Part shown: piece after piece, positions 1 to 9,788 of the stretch | How positions within the stretch are numbered: position 1 is the first letter of the stretch | Layout: each line of letters opens with the position of its first letter | Source: Flavobacterium palustre | GTDB lineage: Bacteria > Bacteroidota > Bacteroidia > Flavobacteriales > Flavobacteriaceae | Assembly (NCBI RefSeq): GCF_014639535.1 | Contig: NZ_BMGA01000004.1 | Coordinates: forward strand, 238,597-302,596 | Length of the DNA stretch: 64,000 nucleotides | Reading direction: 5' to 3' | The notes under the pieces: model-generated | What the model was told of the DNA's origin: nothing | The model's database searches: none | What the model saw: the letters and a program-made list of their open reading frames with translations, nothing else | Made by a program: the position numbers and the translations under genes

Positions 1-1
1 A

Positions 2-2725
2 CTTCCTCTGGAATCGGCTACTGTATATATCAGTACTGTTAAAGATTCTACCATTTTAGAATACACACTGACAGACAAAAACGGAAATTTCAATTTTTCA
101 GTGAAAAAAAATGAAAAACCCGTGTTTTTAAAAGTTACCTATGTAGGCTTTGAAACTTTTGCCGAAGAGCAAAAAGAAATCAATTCTAACAAGGACTTCA
201 GCAATATCTATCTTGCCGAATCGGTAAACACACTTAAAGAAGTGACCATAAAAGGAGAAGAACCTCCTATCCGAATTAAAAATGACACCATTGAATTCAA
301 GGCTAATTTATTTAAAGTACGCCCTGATGCTAACGTAGAAACACTTTTAAAACAACTTCCGGGACTGGAAGTAGATAGTGACGGAAAAATTACCGCTAAC
401 GGAAAAGAAGTCACTCAGGTATTAGTCAACGGGAAACCGTTTTTTGACCGAGATGGTGCGATGGCTCTAAAAAACCTTCCTGCCGAAATTATCAACAAAG
501 TACAGGTTTCTGATTTCAAAACCAAAAAAGAAGAATACTCTAAAGACCAGGCTGCTTCTGATAATGCAAGTATCAACCTGACTATTGACGATGATAAAAA
601 CAAAGGTTATTTTGGTAAATTTTTGGGAGGTTACGGTACTGATGACCGTTACGAATCAAGCTTCATTGTGAACTTTTTTAACAACAACAGAAAAATAAGT
701 CTTTTAGGTTCGTCAAATAACATTAATGCTCCAGGATTCTCTATGGACGAAGTTTTTGACAATATGGGCGGCGGCAGAAACAATCAGGGAACTACAATCA
801 ACAGAGGTCAGGCTAATGGTATTACAACTTCTAATTTACTGGGAATAAACTATTCCGACGAATTATTCAAAGATTTTCAAACAAATGCCAGTTACGATTA
901 TTCGGACAGACAAACAGAAAATGTTAGCGCGTCAAAATCAGTTGAATTAAGACCTGATGGTAATTTTTACGATACCACTTCAGACTCTAAAACAGACAAC
1001 AAAAACACTACCAACAAAGCGAATGTGGAATTGGAGTACAAAATATCGCCTACGATTCGATTATTTGTTTCTCCAAGATTCAATTCGTCTGTATCAGAGA
1101 ATTTTTCAAACTCAAACAGAAGAAGTATCAACATGACAGATGACATTGTAACCAACGCTTTTACATCGGAATCAACTAATAAAAATGAATCCAACAGTTT
1201 TAGCAATTCGGTTAACTTTAATAAATCATTCGAGAAAAAGGCCCGAAATTTAAGTTTTGTATTTAATAACAACAACAACAGCTCCAATTCGAATGGTTTT
1301 GTAGATTCAAAAACATTTCGCAGCCGGGAAAACGACACTATTTTCAGAGATCAAAACACGCGAAACAAAGGCATTAACGATTCGTATTCTGCAGAAATTG
1401 AATATACAGAACCAGTTACTGATTCAATTCGTTTTAAAATAGGCATGGAATACAATTTCCAAAATTCTATTAACGATAATAAAACCTTCGACAATACCGG
1501 AACAATTACAGACAAAATCTTTACGGATTTGAATGACGAACAAACCACTTACATTACTTCTAAACAAAGAAGTATCACCCCAAAAGCCGGAATTCGATTC
1601 GAAAAAAACAAATTTACATTCGACCTTAATTCTTCTACTAATATCATACAATACGACAATTATTCGGACTATCTGGGAGAAGTCATCGATTTAAGAAAGA
1701 AATACGTTTTACCAAACGGAAGTGCCCAAATTAGGTACCGGGCTGACAGATCGAAATTTTTCACTATCAGATACAACTACAACCAATCATTGCCGTCAGC
1801 TTCGCAATTGCTTCCTATAGAAAACGTATCCAGCACGTTAAACACAATCACAGGAAACCCAAATTTAAATCCTACAGAAGCCCATAGTGCTAATATTAAC
1901 TATAGAAATTTTGATTTCCGTACCCGATCAGGCTACAACTTATACTTTAGAGCCAATTATTACAATGATGATATAATTGCAACTTCAAACTTTGACGAAA
2001 ACAACATCAGAAGAACGAGCTACGAAAACGTATCTGGGATTTACTCTCTTTCAGGAGGAGGAAGCTGGAATAAATCAATTAAAAAAGAAGCCAATTTATT
2101 ACGCTATGGGCTGGCTTTGAATGCGAATTATTCATTTTCTAAAGAATTTACCAATAACGTATTATATGGTGCAAAATCCACCGGAATATCACCCCGAATT
2201 TACCTGAATTACGATTATGGTCAGTTTTTCACCATCGCTCCTTCTTATAATTTCTCTTATAATGAAACACAATATGAACTTAGCACACTTAATTCCAGAT
2301 CCAATGTAGTACACCGACTGAACTTGCAAACCACAAGTTACTGGCCAACCAACTGGATTTGGGGAAATGATTTTGGCTACACTTACAATTCCATCAATCA
2401 AAGTTTCTACTTATGGAACACCAGTTTATCATACACTTTCTTAGACAAAGCATTTATTGCCAAAGTAAAAGTATATGACCTTTTAAACCAAAACCAAAGT
2501 ATTACAAGAAGCATATCCTCTTCGGCAATTACCGACAACGAAAACACTGTTTTAAGACGTTATGCGATGTTTTCTCTAACATACAAAATCCAAAACTTCT
2601 CAGGCATGAAAAAACCTCCGGGAAGAAACAACCGAAACATGGAAGGCATGGACAGAGGCGAGCGTCCTGAAGGTTTTGGTGGAGGCGGTTTTGGAGGCGG
2701 CAGACCCGGAGGCCCTATGGATTAA
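2..2725 (+). CDS. TonB-receptor-type outer membrane beta-barrel protein (5' truncated by window)
   Basis: The reading frame is open from base 2, so the start lies left of the window. The visible N-terminus reads as a carboxypeptidase-regulatory-like beta domain (…VTYVGFETFAEE…). A plug-like stretch follows (LLKQLPGLEVDSDGKITANG, VLVNGKPFFDRDG), then a long barrel region rich in aromatic and Asn/Ser strands. The C-terminus is unusual: a Pro/Gly/Arg-rich tail (GERPEGFGGGGFGGGRPGG). This architecture matches the outer-membrane beta-barrel family related to TonB-dependent receptors (OMP_b-brl_3 type). The substrate is unknown. A strong hairpin terminator follows directly, so the gene ends its transcript. 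Confidence 0.8.
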   Translation, partial: LPLESATVYISTVKDSTILEYTLTDKNGNFNFSVKKNEKPVFLKVTYVGFETFAEEQKEINSNKDFSNIYLAESVNTLKEVTIKGEEPPIRIKNDTIEFKANLFKVRPDANVETLLKQLPGLEVDSDGKITANGKEVTQVLVNGKPFFDRDGAMALKNLPAEIINKVQVSDFKTKKEEYSKDQAASDNASINLTIDDDKNKGYFGKFLGGYGTDDRYESSFIVNFFNNNRKISLLGSSNNINAPGFSMDEVFDNMGGGRNNQGTTINRGQANGITTSNLLGINYSDELFKDFQTNASYDYSDRQTENVSASKSVELRPDGNFYDTTSDSKTDNKNTTNKANVELEYKISPTIRLFVSPRFNSSVSENFSNSNRRSINMTDDIVTNAFTSESTNKNESNSFSNSVNFNKSFEKKARNLSFVFNNNNNSSNSNGFVDSKTFRSRENDTIFRDQNTRNKGINDSYSAEIEYTEPVTDSIRFKIGMEYNFQNSINDNKTFDNTGTITDKIFTDLNDEQTTYITSKQRSITPKAGIRFEKNKFTFDLNSSTNIIQYDNYSDYLGEVIDLRKKYVLPNGSAQIRYRADRSKFFTIRYNYNQSLPSASQLLPIENVSSTLNTITGNPNLNPTEAHSANINYRNFDFRTRSGYNLYFRANYYNDDIIATSNFDENNIRRTSYENVSGIYSLSGGGSWNKSIKKEANLLRYGLALNANYSFSKEFTNNVLYGAKSTGISPRIYLNYDYGQFFTIAPSYNFSYNETQYELSTLNSRSNVVHRLNLQTTSYWPTNWIWGNDFGYTYNSINQSFYLWNTSLSYTFLDKAFIAKVKVYDLLNQNQSITRSISSSAITDNENTVLRRYAMFSLTYKIQNFSGMKKPPGRNNRNMEGMDRGERPEGFGGGGFGGGRPGGPMD

Positions 2726-2755
2726 GAAAAACGCAATTATTAATTCAATTTAGAC

Positions 2756-2793
2756 AACAAATCCCCTTGTTTTATTAAGCAAGGGGATTTGTT
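2756..2793 (+). terminator. Terminator after the barrel-protein gene
   Basis: A perfect 14-bp stem (AACAAATCCCCTTG / CAAGGGGATTTGTT) encloses a 10-nt loop 30 bases after the stop codon. The T-rich tail is modest. It may work in both directions. Confidence 0.75.
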
Positions 2794-3065
2794 ATTTATA
2801 TACTTGTTGAACTCTAAATGAATTCATCAAAAAACATCAGTTCTAAAAATCATTTTTATCATAAAAAAGTAATCAAAAACTACAACTTCCCGTCATCGAG
2901 TAAATTTTAAAATGCGAATAGTTTTTTTGAATCCCGAAGTTTCGGGAGTATCGAGAACCGTTTTAAATTTAAATTATAACCTCGACTGGATTCAAACCAA
3001 TAACCTTCTGAGCCGTAATCATATGCGCCCATTTATTCGCTAAACTCATATTACCTTCAAAACAA
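2794..3065. other. Gene-free spacer with one palindromic repeat
   Basis: No credible coding region lies between the terminator of the barrel gene and that of rplU-rpmA. The only structure is the TCCCGAA-GT-TTCGGGA inverted repeat at 2932-2947. The rest is AT-rich sequence without recognisable motifs. Confidence 0.6.
2932..2947. repeat. Short palindromic intergenic repeat (TCCCGAA-GT-TTCGGGA)
   Basis: A 7-bp perfect inverted repeat around 2 nt in gene-free DNA. It resembles the TCCCGATAGCTATCGGGA palindromes at 12052 and 21532 and probably belongs to the same type of dispersed intergenic element. Confidence 0.5.
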
Positions 3066-3096
3066 AAAACCATCCTGAAAAAATCAGGATGGTTTT
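3066..3096 (-). terminator. Terminator of the rplU-rpmA operon
   Basis: A 13-bp perfect stem (AAAACCATCCTGA / TCAGGATGGTTTT) with a 5-nt loop lies just past the rpmA stop on the minus strand, followed by T residues in that direction. Confidence 0.8.
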
Positions 3097-3117
3097 AAAA
3101 TAAATTGAGAAAATCAA

Positions 3118-3384
3118 TTAAGCTTCTACTTCGAATGGAAGGATTGAAACGTATGATTTGTTATCTCTTTTCTTTTGGAACTTAACAATTCCATCTACTT
3201 TTGCATGTAGTGTGTGATCTTTACTAATGTAAACATTTTCACCTGGATTGTGTTTTGAACCTCTTTGTCTTACGATGATGTTCCCTGCGATAGCAGCTTG
3301 TCCTCCATAAATCTTAACACCTAAACGTTTCGATTCTGATTCTCTACCATTCTTAGAACTACCGACACCTTTCTTGTGAGCCAT
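3118..3384 (-). CDS. rpmA: 50S ribosomal protein L27 (bL27)
   Basis: An 88-residue protein of the normal size for bL27. It begins [20 protein letters not shown] and contains the family core [16 protein letters not shown]. The lysine-rich N-terminal arm reaches toward the peptidyl-transferase centre in known ribosomes. There is no Firmicutes-type cleavable N-terminal extension, since the start is directly MAHKKG. It is the second gene of an operon with rplU, 24 nt downstream, and ends at a strong terminator. Confidence 0.97.
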   Translation of the reverse strand: MAHKKGVGSSKNGRESESKRLGVKIYGGQAAIAGNIIVRQRGSKHNPGENVYISKDHTLHAKVDGIVKFQKKRDNKSYVSILPFEVEA

Positions 3385-3408
3385 GATGTTTTAGTTTTAA
3401 TATTGTTA

Positions 3409-3831
3409 TTACTCTTGAGTATCTTCTTTTTTAGCTTTAGCTACCTTTTTCTTTGGAGCTTCAACTTCTTCTGTAGTTGCTTCAACTGCTGCTTTTTTAG
3501 AAGCTGCTTTCTTAGCACCTGCTGCAGTAATACCTTCAATTACAATTTGAGTAAGAGATTGTCTGTGACCATTTCTCTTTTTGTACCCTTTTCTTCTTTT
3601 CTTTTTGAAAACGATAACTTTATCTCCTTTTAAGTGTTGTAACACTTTAGCTTCTACTGAAGCACCTTCTATAGCTGGGGCGCCCAAAGTTACATTCCCA
3701 TTATCGTCTAATAAAAGAACTTTATCAAAAGAAACTTTTGATCCTTCTTCGCTAGCCAAACGGTGAACATAAACCTTTAAGTCTTTGCTTACTTTAAATT
3801 GTTGCCCTGCTATCTCTACGATTGCATACAT
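3409..3831 (-). CDS. rplU: 50S ribosomal protein L21 (bL21) with a basic/acidic C-terminal tail
   Basis: The first ~103 residues are a standard bL21 (MYAIVEIAGQQFKV start; FKKKRRKGYKKRNGHRQ near the end of the core). A ~37-residue low-complexity Ala/Lys/Glu-rich tail follows, making it 140 residues against about 103 in E. coli. Such extensions are common in Bacteroidota ribosomal proteins. It is the first gene of the rplU-rpmA operon, behind a good promoter at 3862-3891. Confidence 0.97.
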   Translation of the reverse strand: MYAIVEIAGQQFKVSKDLKVYVHRLASEEGSKVSFDKVLLLDDNGNVTLGAPAIEGASVEAKVLQHLKGDKVIVFKKKRRKGYKKRNGHRQSLTQIVIEGITAAGAKKAASKKAAVEATTEEVEAPKKKVAKAKKEDTQE

Positions 3832-3861
3832 ACCAAATTGATTTATTGATTTTTAAGGTTA

Positions 3862-3891
3862 CAAATATACAATTATTTTTTTATCACGCAA
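3862..3891 (-). promoter_or_regulatory. Promoter of rplU-rpmA
   Basis: On the minus strand TATATTTG (3862-3869) matches the Bacteroidota -7 box TAnnTTTG. A TTG (3889-3891) sits 19 nt upstream, within the usual spacing. The box is about 30 nt upstream of the rplU start. Confidence 0.7.
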
Positions 3892-4074
3892 TCACTAAAT
3901 TTAAAAAAATATTTCTTCTTATTTTAGCTTTATTTTCAATACTTTAGAAACAGGATTCGAACTTATTTTTTTGTTAAAAAAAATTCAATTACCAAATCAA
4001 TACTAAAAAAAAGTATTTTTGGATTAACAATATTACTAATCAAGTATTGCAACCTTATTTTTTACTAATCTTAT

Positions 4075-5400
4075 ATGAAAAAAACAATAATGGCAATTAG
4101 TACTGCTCTTTTACTTGGCGGTGTCGCCAGAGCCCAAAAAATAACTTTCGAAGAATACGATTTAGACAATGGAATGCACGTTATCCTGCATCAGGATAAT
4201 AGCGCTCCAGTTGTAATCACTTCTGTAATGTACCATGTAGGTTCCAAAGATGAAAATCCAAACAAAACAGGATTTGCTCATTTTTTCGAACATTTATTAT
4301 TTGAAGGAACAAAAAATATCAAAAGAGGCGAATGGTTCAATATTGTTACCGCTAATGGCGGAGTGAATAACGCCAACACTTCTGACGACCGAACCTATTA
4401 CTATGAAGTTTTTCCTTCCAACAATTTAGAATTGGCACTTTGGATGGAATCAGAAAGATTGATGCATCCGGTAATTAACCAAATTGGGGTTGACACTCAA
4501 AAAGGAGTAATTAAAGAAGAGAAAAATTCACGTTACGACAACCAGCCTTATGGAAAAATTATTGAAGCCGTTAAAAAGAACCTATTTACAAACCATCCTT
4601 ACCGCTGGACAACTATAGGCTCAACCGAACATTTGAATTCTGCGAAATTAGAAGATTTTAAAGCTTTTAATGAAAAATTCTATGTCCCTAATAATGCTGT
4701 TTTGGTTATAGCAGGCGACTTCGAACAAAAACAAGCCAAAGAATGGATTCAAAATTACTTTGGTTCAATTAAAAAAGGAGCTGCAATAAAAAGAGAAACA
4801 TTTGTTGAAAAACCAATCACCGAAACCATCAAAGCAACACACATCGACCCTAACATTCAAATCCCAATGTTGGTCGCGGCTTACCGAACTCCATCCATGA
4901 AAAGCAGGGATGCACGCGTGTTGGATTTTATTTCTTCCTATTTAAGCGATGGAAAAAGTTCGAAACTGTATAAAAAAATAGTGGACGACAAGAAAAAAGC
5001 TTTACAAATTGGCGCTGTAGGTTTTAATCAGGAAGATTATGGCATGTATATTTTATATGGTTTACCAATGACCAACTTCACCAACGAAGACTTGCTGAAA
5101 GAAATTGACGAAGAAATTGTAAAAATTCAAAACGAATTAATTTCTGAAAAAGACTACCAGAAACTATTGAATCAATTTGAAAACCAATACGTAAATCAGA
5201 ACTCAAACGTAGAAGGAATTGCTGAAAATTTAGCTAAATATTACCTGCTTTACGACGATGTAAACCTTATCAATACTGATATCGACATTTACCATTCTAT
5301 CACCAGAGAAGAAATTAGAGCTGTTGCCCAAAAATACCTGAATCCAAATCAGCGATTACTATTGGACTACATTCCCAGCCCTGAAAAAAACGAGAACTAA
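4075..5400 (+). CDS. M16-family zinc metallopeptidase, catalytic subunit
   Basis: A 441-residue protein with an N-terminal signal sequence (MKKTIMAISTALLLGGVARAQ). It carries the inverted zinc motif HxxEH (HFFEH, residues 69-73) and the downstream acidic segment (GVIKEEKNSRYDNQPYG) that supplies the third zinc ligand in M16 enzymes. N- and C-terminal M16 lobes are both present, as in the processing-peptidase beta/PqqL group. Predicted periplasmic or exported peptidase. The partner gene at 5415 starts 14 nt after its stop and lacks the zinc motif, so the two likely form an active/inactive heterodimer. Confidence 0.92.
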   Translation: MKKTIMAISTALLLGGVARAQKITFEEYDLDNGMHVILHQDNSAPVVITSVMYHVGSKDENPNKTGFAHFFEHLLFEGTKNIKRGEWFNIVTANGGVNNANTSDDRTYYYEVFPSNNLELALWMESERLMHPVINQIGVDTQKGVIKEEKNSRYDNQPYGKIIEAVKKNLFTNHPYRWTTIGSTEHLNSAKLEDFKAFNEKFYVPNNAVLVIAGDFEQKQAKEWIQNYFGSIKKGAAIKRETFVEKPITETIKATHIDPNIQIPMLVAAYRTPSMKSRDARVLDFISSYLSDGKSSKLYKKIVDDKKKALQIGAVGFNQEDYGMYILYGLPMTNFTNEDLLKEIDEEIVKIQNELISEKDYQKLLNQFENQYVNQNSNVEGIAENLAKYYLLYDDVNLINTDIDIYHSITREEIRAVAQKYLNPNQRLLLDYIPSPEKNEN

Positions 5401-5414
5401 GCCATTTCGAAAAC

Positions 5415-6833
5415 ATGAAAAAATCAAACACCTTACTCCTCATTCTAATACTAGTTTCAGCAATCATGCAAGCACAAGAACGCAAACAACCTATAGCCGG
5501 AAAACCACCGGTAGTCAACATAAAAAAACCACAAAGTTTTACTCTGGCTAACGGACTCACAGTAATGATTGTTGAAAATCACAAACTACCTAAAGTTACC
5601 TTCAACCTTACTATCGACAATCCTCCATTTGCCGAAGGAAACAAAAAAGGAATGGACGAATTATGCAGCAACCTGATAGGAAACGGCAGCAAAAAAATAT
5701 CCAAAGAAGATTTCAACGAAGAAATCGATTTTATGGGAGCTACAATAGATTTCAGTTCCAGCAGTGCCCATGCGAGCTCACTTTCTAAATTTTCTAAACG
5801 TACCTTAGAACTTTTAGCTTACGGCGCATTAGACCCTGATTTTACTCAGGAAGAGCTCGACAAAGAAAAAGCCAAATTAATTGAAGGCTTACGCTCTCAG
5901 GAAAAAAGCGTTTCCGCTATTGCCGGCAGAATGGTCAATGCGCTTTCTTTTGGAAAAAACCACCCTTCAGGTGAATTCATAACTGAAGAAAGCTTAGCGA
6001 ATATAACTTTAGAAGATATCATAAAAAATTACAGCAATAACTTTGTTCCTCAAAATGCCTACTTAGCAATTGTAGGAGACATTAAATACGAAGAAATCAA
6101 ACCAGTTGTTGAACAACTTTTTGGTTCCTGGAAAAAAACTAACAGCCCTAAAACTATTTATCCCGACCCGGTAAACGTTCCAACTACTCAAATTAATTTT
6201 ATCGATGTTCCTAATGCAGTTCAGTCAGAAATCTCAGTGGTCAACACCTATAACTTAAGAATGAACCACAAAGATTTCTTTCCTGCGGTAATTGCCAGCT
6301 ACATTCTGGGAGGTGGTTTTAATAGCTACCTAAACATGAATTTAAGGGAAGCACATGGCTGGACATATGGTGCCAGCACTAATATTGGCGCAGGAAAATA
6401 TGTTACCAATATAAGATCAGCATCGGCGGTAAAGAACAATGTAACCGATAGCGCAGTAGTAGAATTCATTAAAGAAATCAAAAAAATAAGAACCGAAAAA
6501 GTAACTACAGAGCAACTTAATAATGCCAAAGCAGGCTATATTGGTCGTTTTGTGATGAAAGCCGAAAAACCGGAATCAGTGGCCCGATATGCACTAAATA
6601 CCAAAACAGAAGACTTACCGGATGATTTTTACGAAAACTACATTAAAACGATTAACGCAGTTACCAAAGAAGATGTATTAGCTGCCGCAAACAAATATTT
6701 CTTATTAGACAACTCCCGAATAATCATTGTTGGCAAAGGCAAAGAAGTTATTCCAGGCTTAGAAAAACTCAACATTCCGATTTTTTATTTTGACAAATAC
6801 GGAAACCCTGTAGAAAAGCCTAAATTCCAGTAA
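5415..6833 (+). CDS. M16-family peptidase, inactive partner subunit
   Basis: A 472-residue exported M16 homologue with a signal peptide (MKKSNTLLLILILVSAIMQAQ). The position of HxxEH reads GMDELCSNLIGNG, so the zinc ligands are missing. The C-terminal lobe keeps the YGAST and LREAHGWTYG motifs typical of M16 substrate-binding subunits. It lies 14 nt behind the catalytic M16 gene, and the pair is probably cotranscribed and acts as a dimer. The inactivity is inferred from the missing residues. Confidence 0.9.
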   Translation: MKKSNTLLLILILVSAIMQAQERKQPIAGKPPVVNIKKPQSFTLANGLTVMIVENHKLPKVTFNLTIDNPPFAEGNKKGMDELCSNLIGNGSKKISKEDFNEEIDFMGATIDFSSSSAHASSLSKFSKRTLELLAYGALDPDFTQEELDKEKAKLIEGLRSQEKSVSAIAGRMVNALSFGKNHPSGEFITEESLANITLEDIIKNYSNNFVPQNAYLAIVGDIKYEEIKPVVEQLFGSWKKTNSPKTIYPDPVNVPTTQINFIDVPNAVQSEISVVNTYNLRMNHKDFFPAVIASYILGGGFNSYLNMNLREAHGWTYGASTNIGAGKYVTNIRSASAVKNNVTDSAVVEFIKEIKKIRTEKVTTEQLNNAKAGYIGRFVMKAEKPESVARYALNTKTEDLPDDFYENYIKTINAVTKEDVLAAANKYFLLDNSRIIIVGKGKEVIPGLEKLNIPIFYFDKYGNPVEKPKFQ

Positions 6834-6858
6834 ACAAATCATTAGATTTAAAAAACAA

Positions 6859-6896
6859 CCGCAGATTCGTAAAAAATAAAATTTGCGAATTTGCGG
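6859..6896. terminator. Inverted repeat between convergent genes, likely bidirectional terminator
   Basis: CCGCAGATTCG (6859-6869) pairs with CGAATTTGCGG (6886-6896), with one G-T type mismatch. It sits in the 72-nt gap between the convergent M16 and DMT-transporter genes. Its GCAGATT core recalls the longer element at 14464-14554. Confidence 0.55.
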
Positions 6897-6905
6897 TAAA
6901 AACAA

Positions 6906-7772
6906 CTATTTTCTGGCACTCAAATAGACACCAATCAAAATAATAAAGGCTCCAAAAAACTGAACAGGAGTCAGTATTTCATTATCCAATAATCCCCAAA
7001 AAAGCGCTATAACAGGAATCAAATACGTTACTGACGCAGCAAAAACAGCAGAAGCAATTTGTATTAGCTTAAAGAAAAGAATATTAGCAATTCCTGTTCC
7101 TAAAACACCCAAAATCATTATAAAACAAACTGCTTTTTGTGTTTTCTCCAAATGAATTTGTTCCGGAAAACCCGAAAAAATCAGAATAAGTATAGCAGGA
7201 ATCAAAAGCACTACAAAATTCCCGGTCGTTATACTTACCGGACTTACATCAGACAAATGTCTTTTTATCAAATTGACATTAGTAGCATAACTAAAAGAAG
7301 CCAGAATAATCAACAAAGCATAATAATAATTTTGCTCCGGATTATTTTGCGCACCATTATAAACTAAAAGCAAACTCCCTAAAAGCCCGATCAACAAACC
7401 CCAAAGTTGTTTTCGTTGAAAATCAATCCCAAAAAACAACACTCCTATTGCCAATGTATTCAATGGCGTCAAAGAATTCAGAATCGAAGTTACCGAACTG
7501 TCTAATTCCGTTTGAGCAACAGCAAACAAAAAAGCCGGAAAAAAAGTCCCGAAAAGTGCCGTAATAGCTATGAATTTCCATTTTGATTTCGGAATAAGTT
7601 TCAGACTTTTAAACCCAATTAACAACAGGAAAAAGGAGGCAAAAATAATTCGCAACGAACCTACCTGAATAGCCGATAAGCCTAACAATCCTTTCTTTAT
7701 CAAAATAAAGGAACTACCCCAAATTAAAGAAAGAACCAGTAAATAAAACCACTTTAATTGTTTGGATTCCAT
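6906..7772 (-). CDS. EamA/DMT-family transporter
   Basis: A 288-residue hydrophobic protein with about ten membrane segments arranged as two EamA halves. The first half begins WFYLLVLSLIWGSSFILIKKGL, a classic EamA start (WGSSF). The second half ends FFGAFIILIGVYLS. The family exports amino acids or other metabolites, but the substrate cannot be told here. It is a monocistronic minus-strand gene convergent with the M16 pair. The spacer to gldD (7773-7880) holds only weak inverted repeats. Confidence 0.88.
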   Translation of the reverse strand: MESKQLKWFYLLVLSLIWGSSFILIKKGLLGLSAIQVGSLRIIFASFFLLLIGFKSLKLIPKSKWKFIAITALFGTFFPAFLFAVAQTELDSSVTSILNSLTPLNTLAIGVLFFGIDFQRKQLWGLLIGLLGSLLLVYNGAQNNPEQNYYYALLIILASFSYATNVNLIKRHLSDVSPVSITTGNFVVLLIPAILILIFSGFPEQIHLEKTQKAVCFIMILGVLGTGIANILFFKLIQIASAVFAASVTYLIPVIALFWGLLDNEILTPVQFFGAFIILIGVYLSARK

Positions 7773-7880
7773 ATTATACCAATTATGAATATAAATAAGT
7801 CCGATAATATTCGGTATAATGCAGTTATATATTTCATTTAGCCCAATTTTTATTGGACTAATTTGAAATAATAAACGGTA

Positions 7881-8477
7881 TTACTTCCACTCCAGCGTTT
7901 CCATCAAACGCTGCATATCATTTTTGATATAACTCGCTGCCGGCATAATCGAATCATAATTAGGTTTGGCGTAAAAATAAACTGAACCTGTTAAGAAATG
8001 CTTTGTACTATCCGTTACATAAAATTGTGAGTTAGTTGCCGCATTTCCATTTACCTGATAAAACATACCATAAACCTTCGTTTGTTCATTCAAATAAGGC
8101 TGTTCCAGAATATCATCAGCCTTAATAACATGCTCAAAAGTAAGTTTTTGAGCATCACGTAACAACTTATTAATATTATTATTTACAGGCTTATAAGTCA
8201 AATAAATAGTTGCTTTCATCTTTGGATAAGTAATCGTAAAACCACAATCTTTCTCTCCTTTTATAATCGCTTTGGAATTCATTTCAAACGCAAACGGACA
8301 TTGATTTTCAAAATGCGCATATTCGGCCACAGGATAATCCAATCGCAAATAACCCGAAGGCTTTGGCAACACCTCGTCTTTACAAGATGAAAACAACACT
8401 AAACTAAGAACACCAAGTACAATATTCAGCCGAACACTAACTCTCTTCTTATCTCTACATTTTAAATTAAACATCAA
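7881..8477 (-). CDS. gldD: Gliding motility lipoprotein GldD
   Basis: A 198-residue protein with an N-terminal hydrophobic segment ending in a lipobox-like LFSSC. A mature part follows with the GldD-typical PKPSGYLRLDYPVAEY. GldD is required for gliding in F. johnsoniae and is tied to the Gld/T9SS machinery. Its start overlaps the end of gldE by 11 nt, so the two are translationally linked. An alternative start one codon in (MFNLK) is equally possible. Confidence 0.93.
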   Translation of the reverse strand: MMFNLKCRDKKRVSVRLNIVLGVLSLVLFSSCKDEVLPKPSGYLRLDYPVAEYAHFENQCPFAFEMNSKAIIKGEKDCGFTITYPKMKATIYLTYKPVNNNINKLLRDAQKLTFEHVIKADDILEQPYLNEQTKVYGMFYQVNGNAATNSQFYVTDSTKHFLTGSVYFYAKPNYDSIMPAASYIKNDMQRLMETLEWK

Positions 8478-9765
8478 TGGTAACTTTTATCTGTTTGATA
8501 CGTTTTTTATCTACAACCTCTATGGTGAACAGGCAATTTTCAAAAGTAATTTTTTGCCCTTTAGCCGGGAAATTACCCGAAATTTCTAAAATAAATCCGG
8601 CTAAGGTTTCTGCCTCTCCTTTATTTTCTTCGAATATTTCCTCATCTACATCAACAATTCTATAGAAATCCTTCAAATTTATTTTCCCTTCAAAAAGATA
8701 ATTTCGATCATCAATTTGAGAAAAATTAATATCCTCATCATCAAATTCATCACTAATATCCCCAACTATTTCTTCGATAACATCTTCTAGAGAAACCAAT
8801 CCCGAAGTTCCTCCGTATTCATCCACAACAATAGCCAAATGACTTTTCATCGATTGGAAATCCTTCAATAAATTATCCAGTTTTTTATTTTCCGGCACAA
8901 AAAACGGCTCTCTTATTAATGTTGTCCAATCAAAATCAGGCTTGTCTATATGTGGTAACAAATCCTTAATAAACAAAACCCCTTCAATCTGGTCAATATT
9001 ATCGCGGTAAACCGGAATTCTTGAATAACCTTTATCGACAATTTTAGCATACACATCAGTAAAAGACTCGGTAATTTCTAATGCAAAAATATCAATTCTG
9101 GGACTCATAACCTGTTTGGTATCAGTATTCCCAAAAGACACAATTCCTTCTAATATTTTTTGTTCATCGGTAGAAGTTTCATCAGTAGCAGTCAATTCTA
9201 AGGCCTGTGATAGTTGGTCAACTGAAAAATTAGTCTTTTGTTTTCCTAATTTATTATGCAAATAAACCGTTGCCCCGCGCATAGGAATACTAATAGGAGA
9301 AAGCAAATTATCCAAAATTGAAATAGGATAAGCAATTCTTTTAGCAAACTTAACATTATTTCTGCTGGCATATACCTTAGGCATCACTTCACCAAAAAGC
9401 AACAACAGCGAAGTCACAACAATAACTTCCAGAATGAATTTCAAAACAGGAGAAGTAATTGCGGCAAACAAATCGGAACCAATAAAGGAGAACAAAATAA
9501 CAACTCCTATATTGATGAAATTATTAGCTACAAGAAGCGTTGCCAATAGTTTTTTAGGTCGTTGTAATAATTCTGAAAGGATTTTTCCTGTCGAAAGATT
9601 TTCCTGAAGCGTATCGTCAAGGTCTTTTTGCGACAGCGAAAACAAGGCTACTTCGGCTCCCGAAACTACTGCTGAACAGAAAAGCAACACAAATATTCCG
9701 GCAAAACCGAACAATAGATTGAAATCTACTGCATAAACGAAATTCAAACTGGGCTCTGGGTCCAA
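8467..9765 (-). CDS. gldE: Gliding motility-associated protein GldE (CNNM/CBS/CorC domain)
   Basis: A 432-residue protein. An N-terminal DUF21/CNNM-like membrane domain with about four segments comes first (FGFAGIFVLLFCSAVVSGAEVALFSL). A CBS pair follows (MSPRIDIFAL…YSRIPVYRDNIDQIEGVLFIKDLL and HLAIVVDEYGGTSGLVSLEDVIEEIVGDI), then a CorC/HlyC domain. CNNM proteins are linked to Mg2+ transport. gldE adjacent to gldD is the known Flavobacterium arrangement, with ssb and mutY upstream as here. Confidence 0.93.
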   Translation of the reverse strand: MDPEPSLNFVYAVDFNLLFGFAGIFVLLFCSAVVSGAEVALFSLSQKDLDDTLQENLSTGKILSELLQRPKKLLATLLVANNFINIGVVILFSFIGSDLFAAITSPVLKFILEVIVVTSLLLLFGEVMPKVYASRNNVKFAKRIAYPISILDNLLSPISIPMRGATVYLHNKLGKQKTNFSVDQLSQALELTATDETSTDEQKILEGIVSFGNTDTKQVMSPRIDIFALEITESFTDVYAKIVDKGYSRIPVYRDNIDQIEGVLFIKDLLPHIDKPDFDWTTLIREPFFVPENKKLDNLLKDFQSMKSHLAIVVDEYGGTSGLVSLEDVIEEIVGDISDEFDDEDINFSQIDDRNYLFEGKINLKDFYRIVDVDEEIFEENKGEAETLAGFILEISGNFPAKGQKITFENCLFTIEVVDKKRIKQIKVTIDV

Positions 9766-9788
9766 ATTAAAAAAGATTAGTTAAACAA

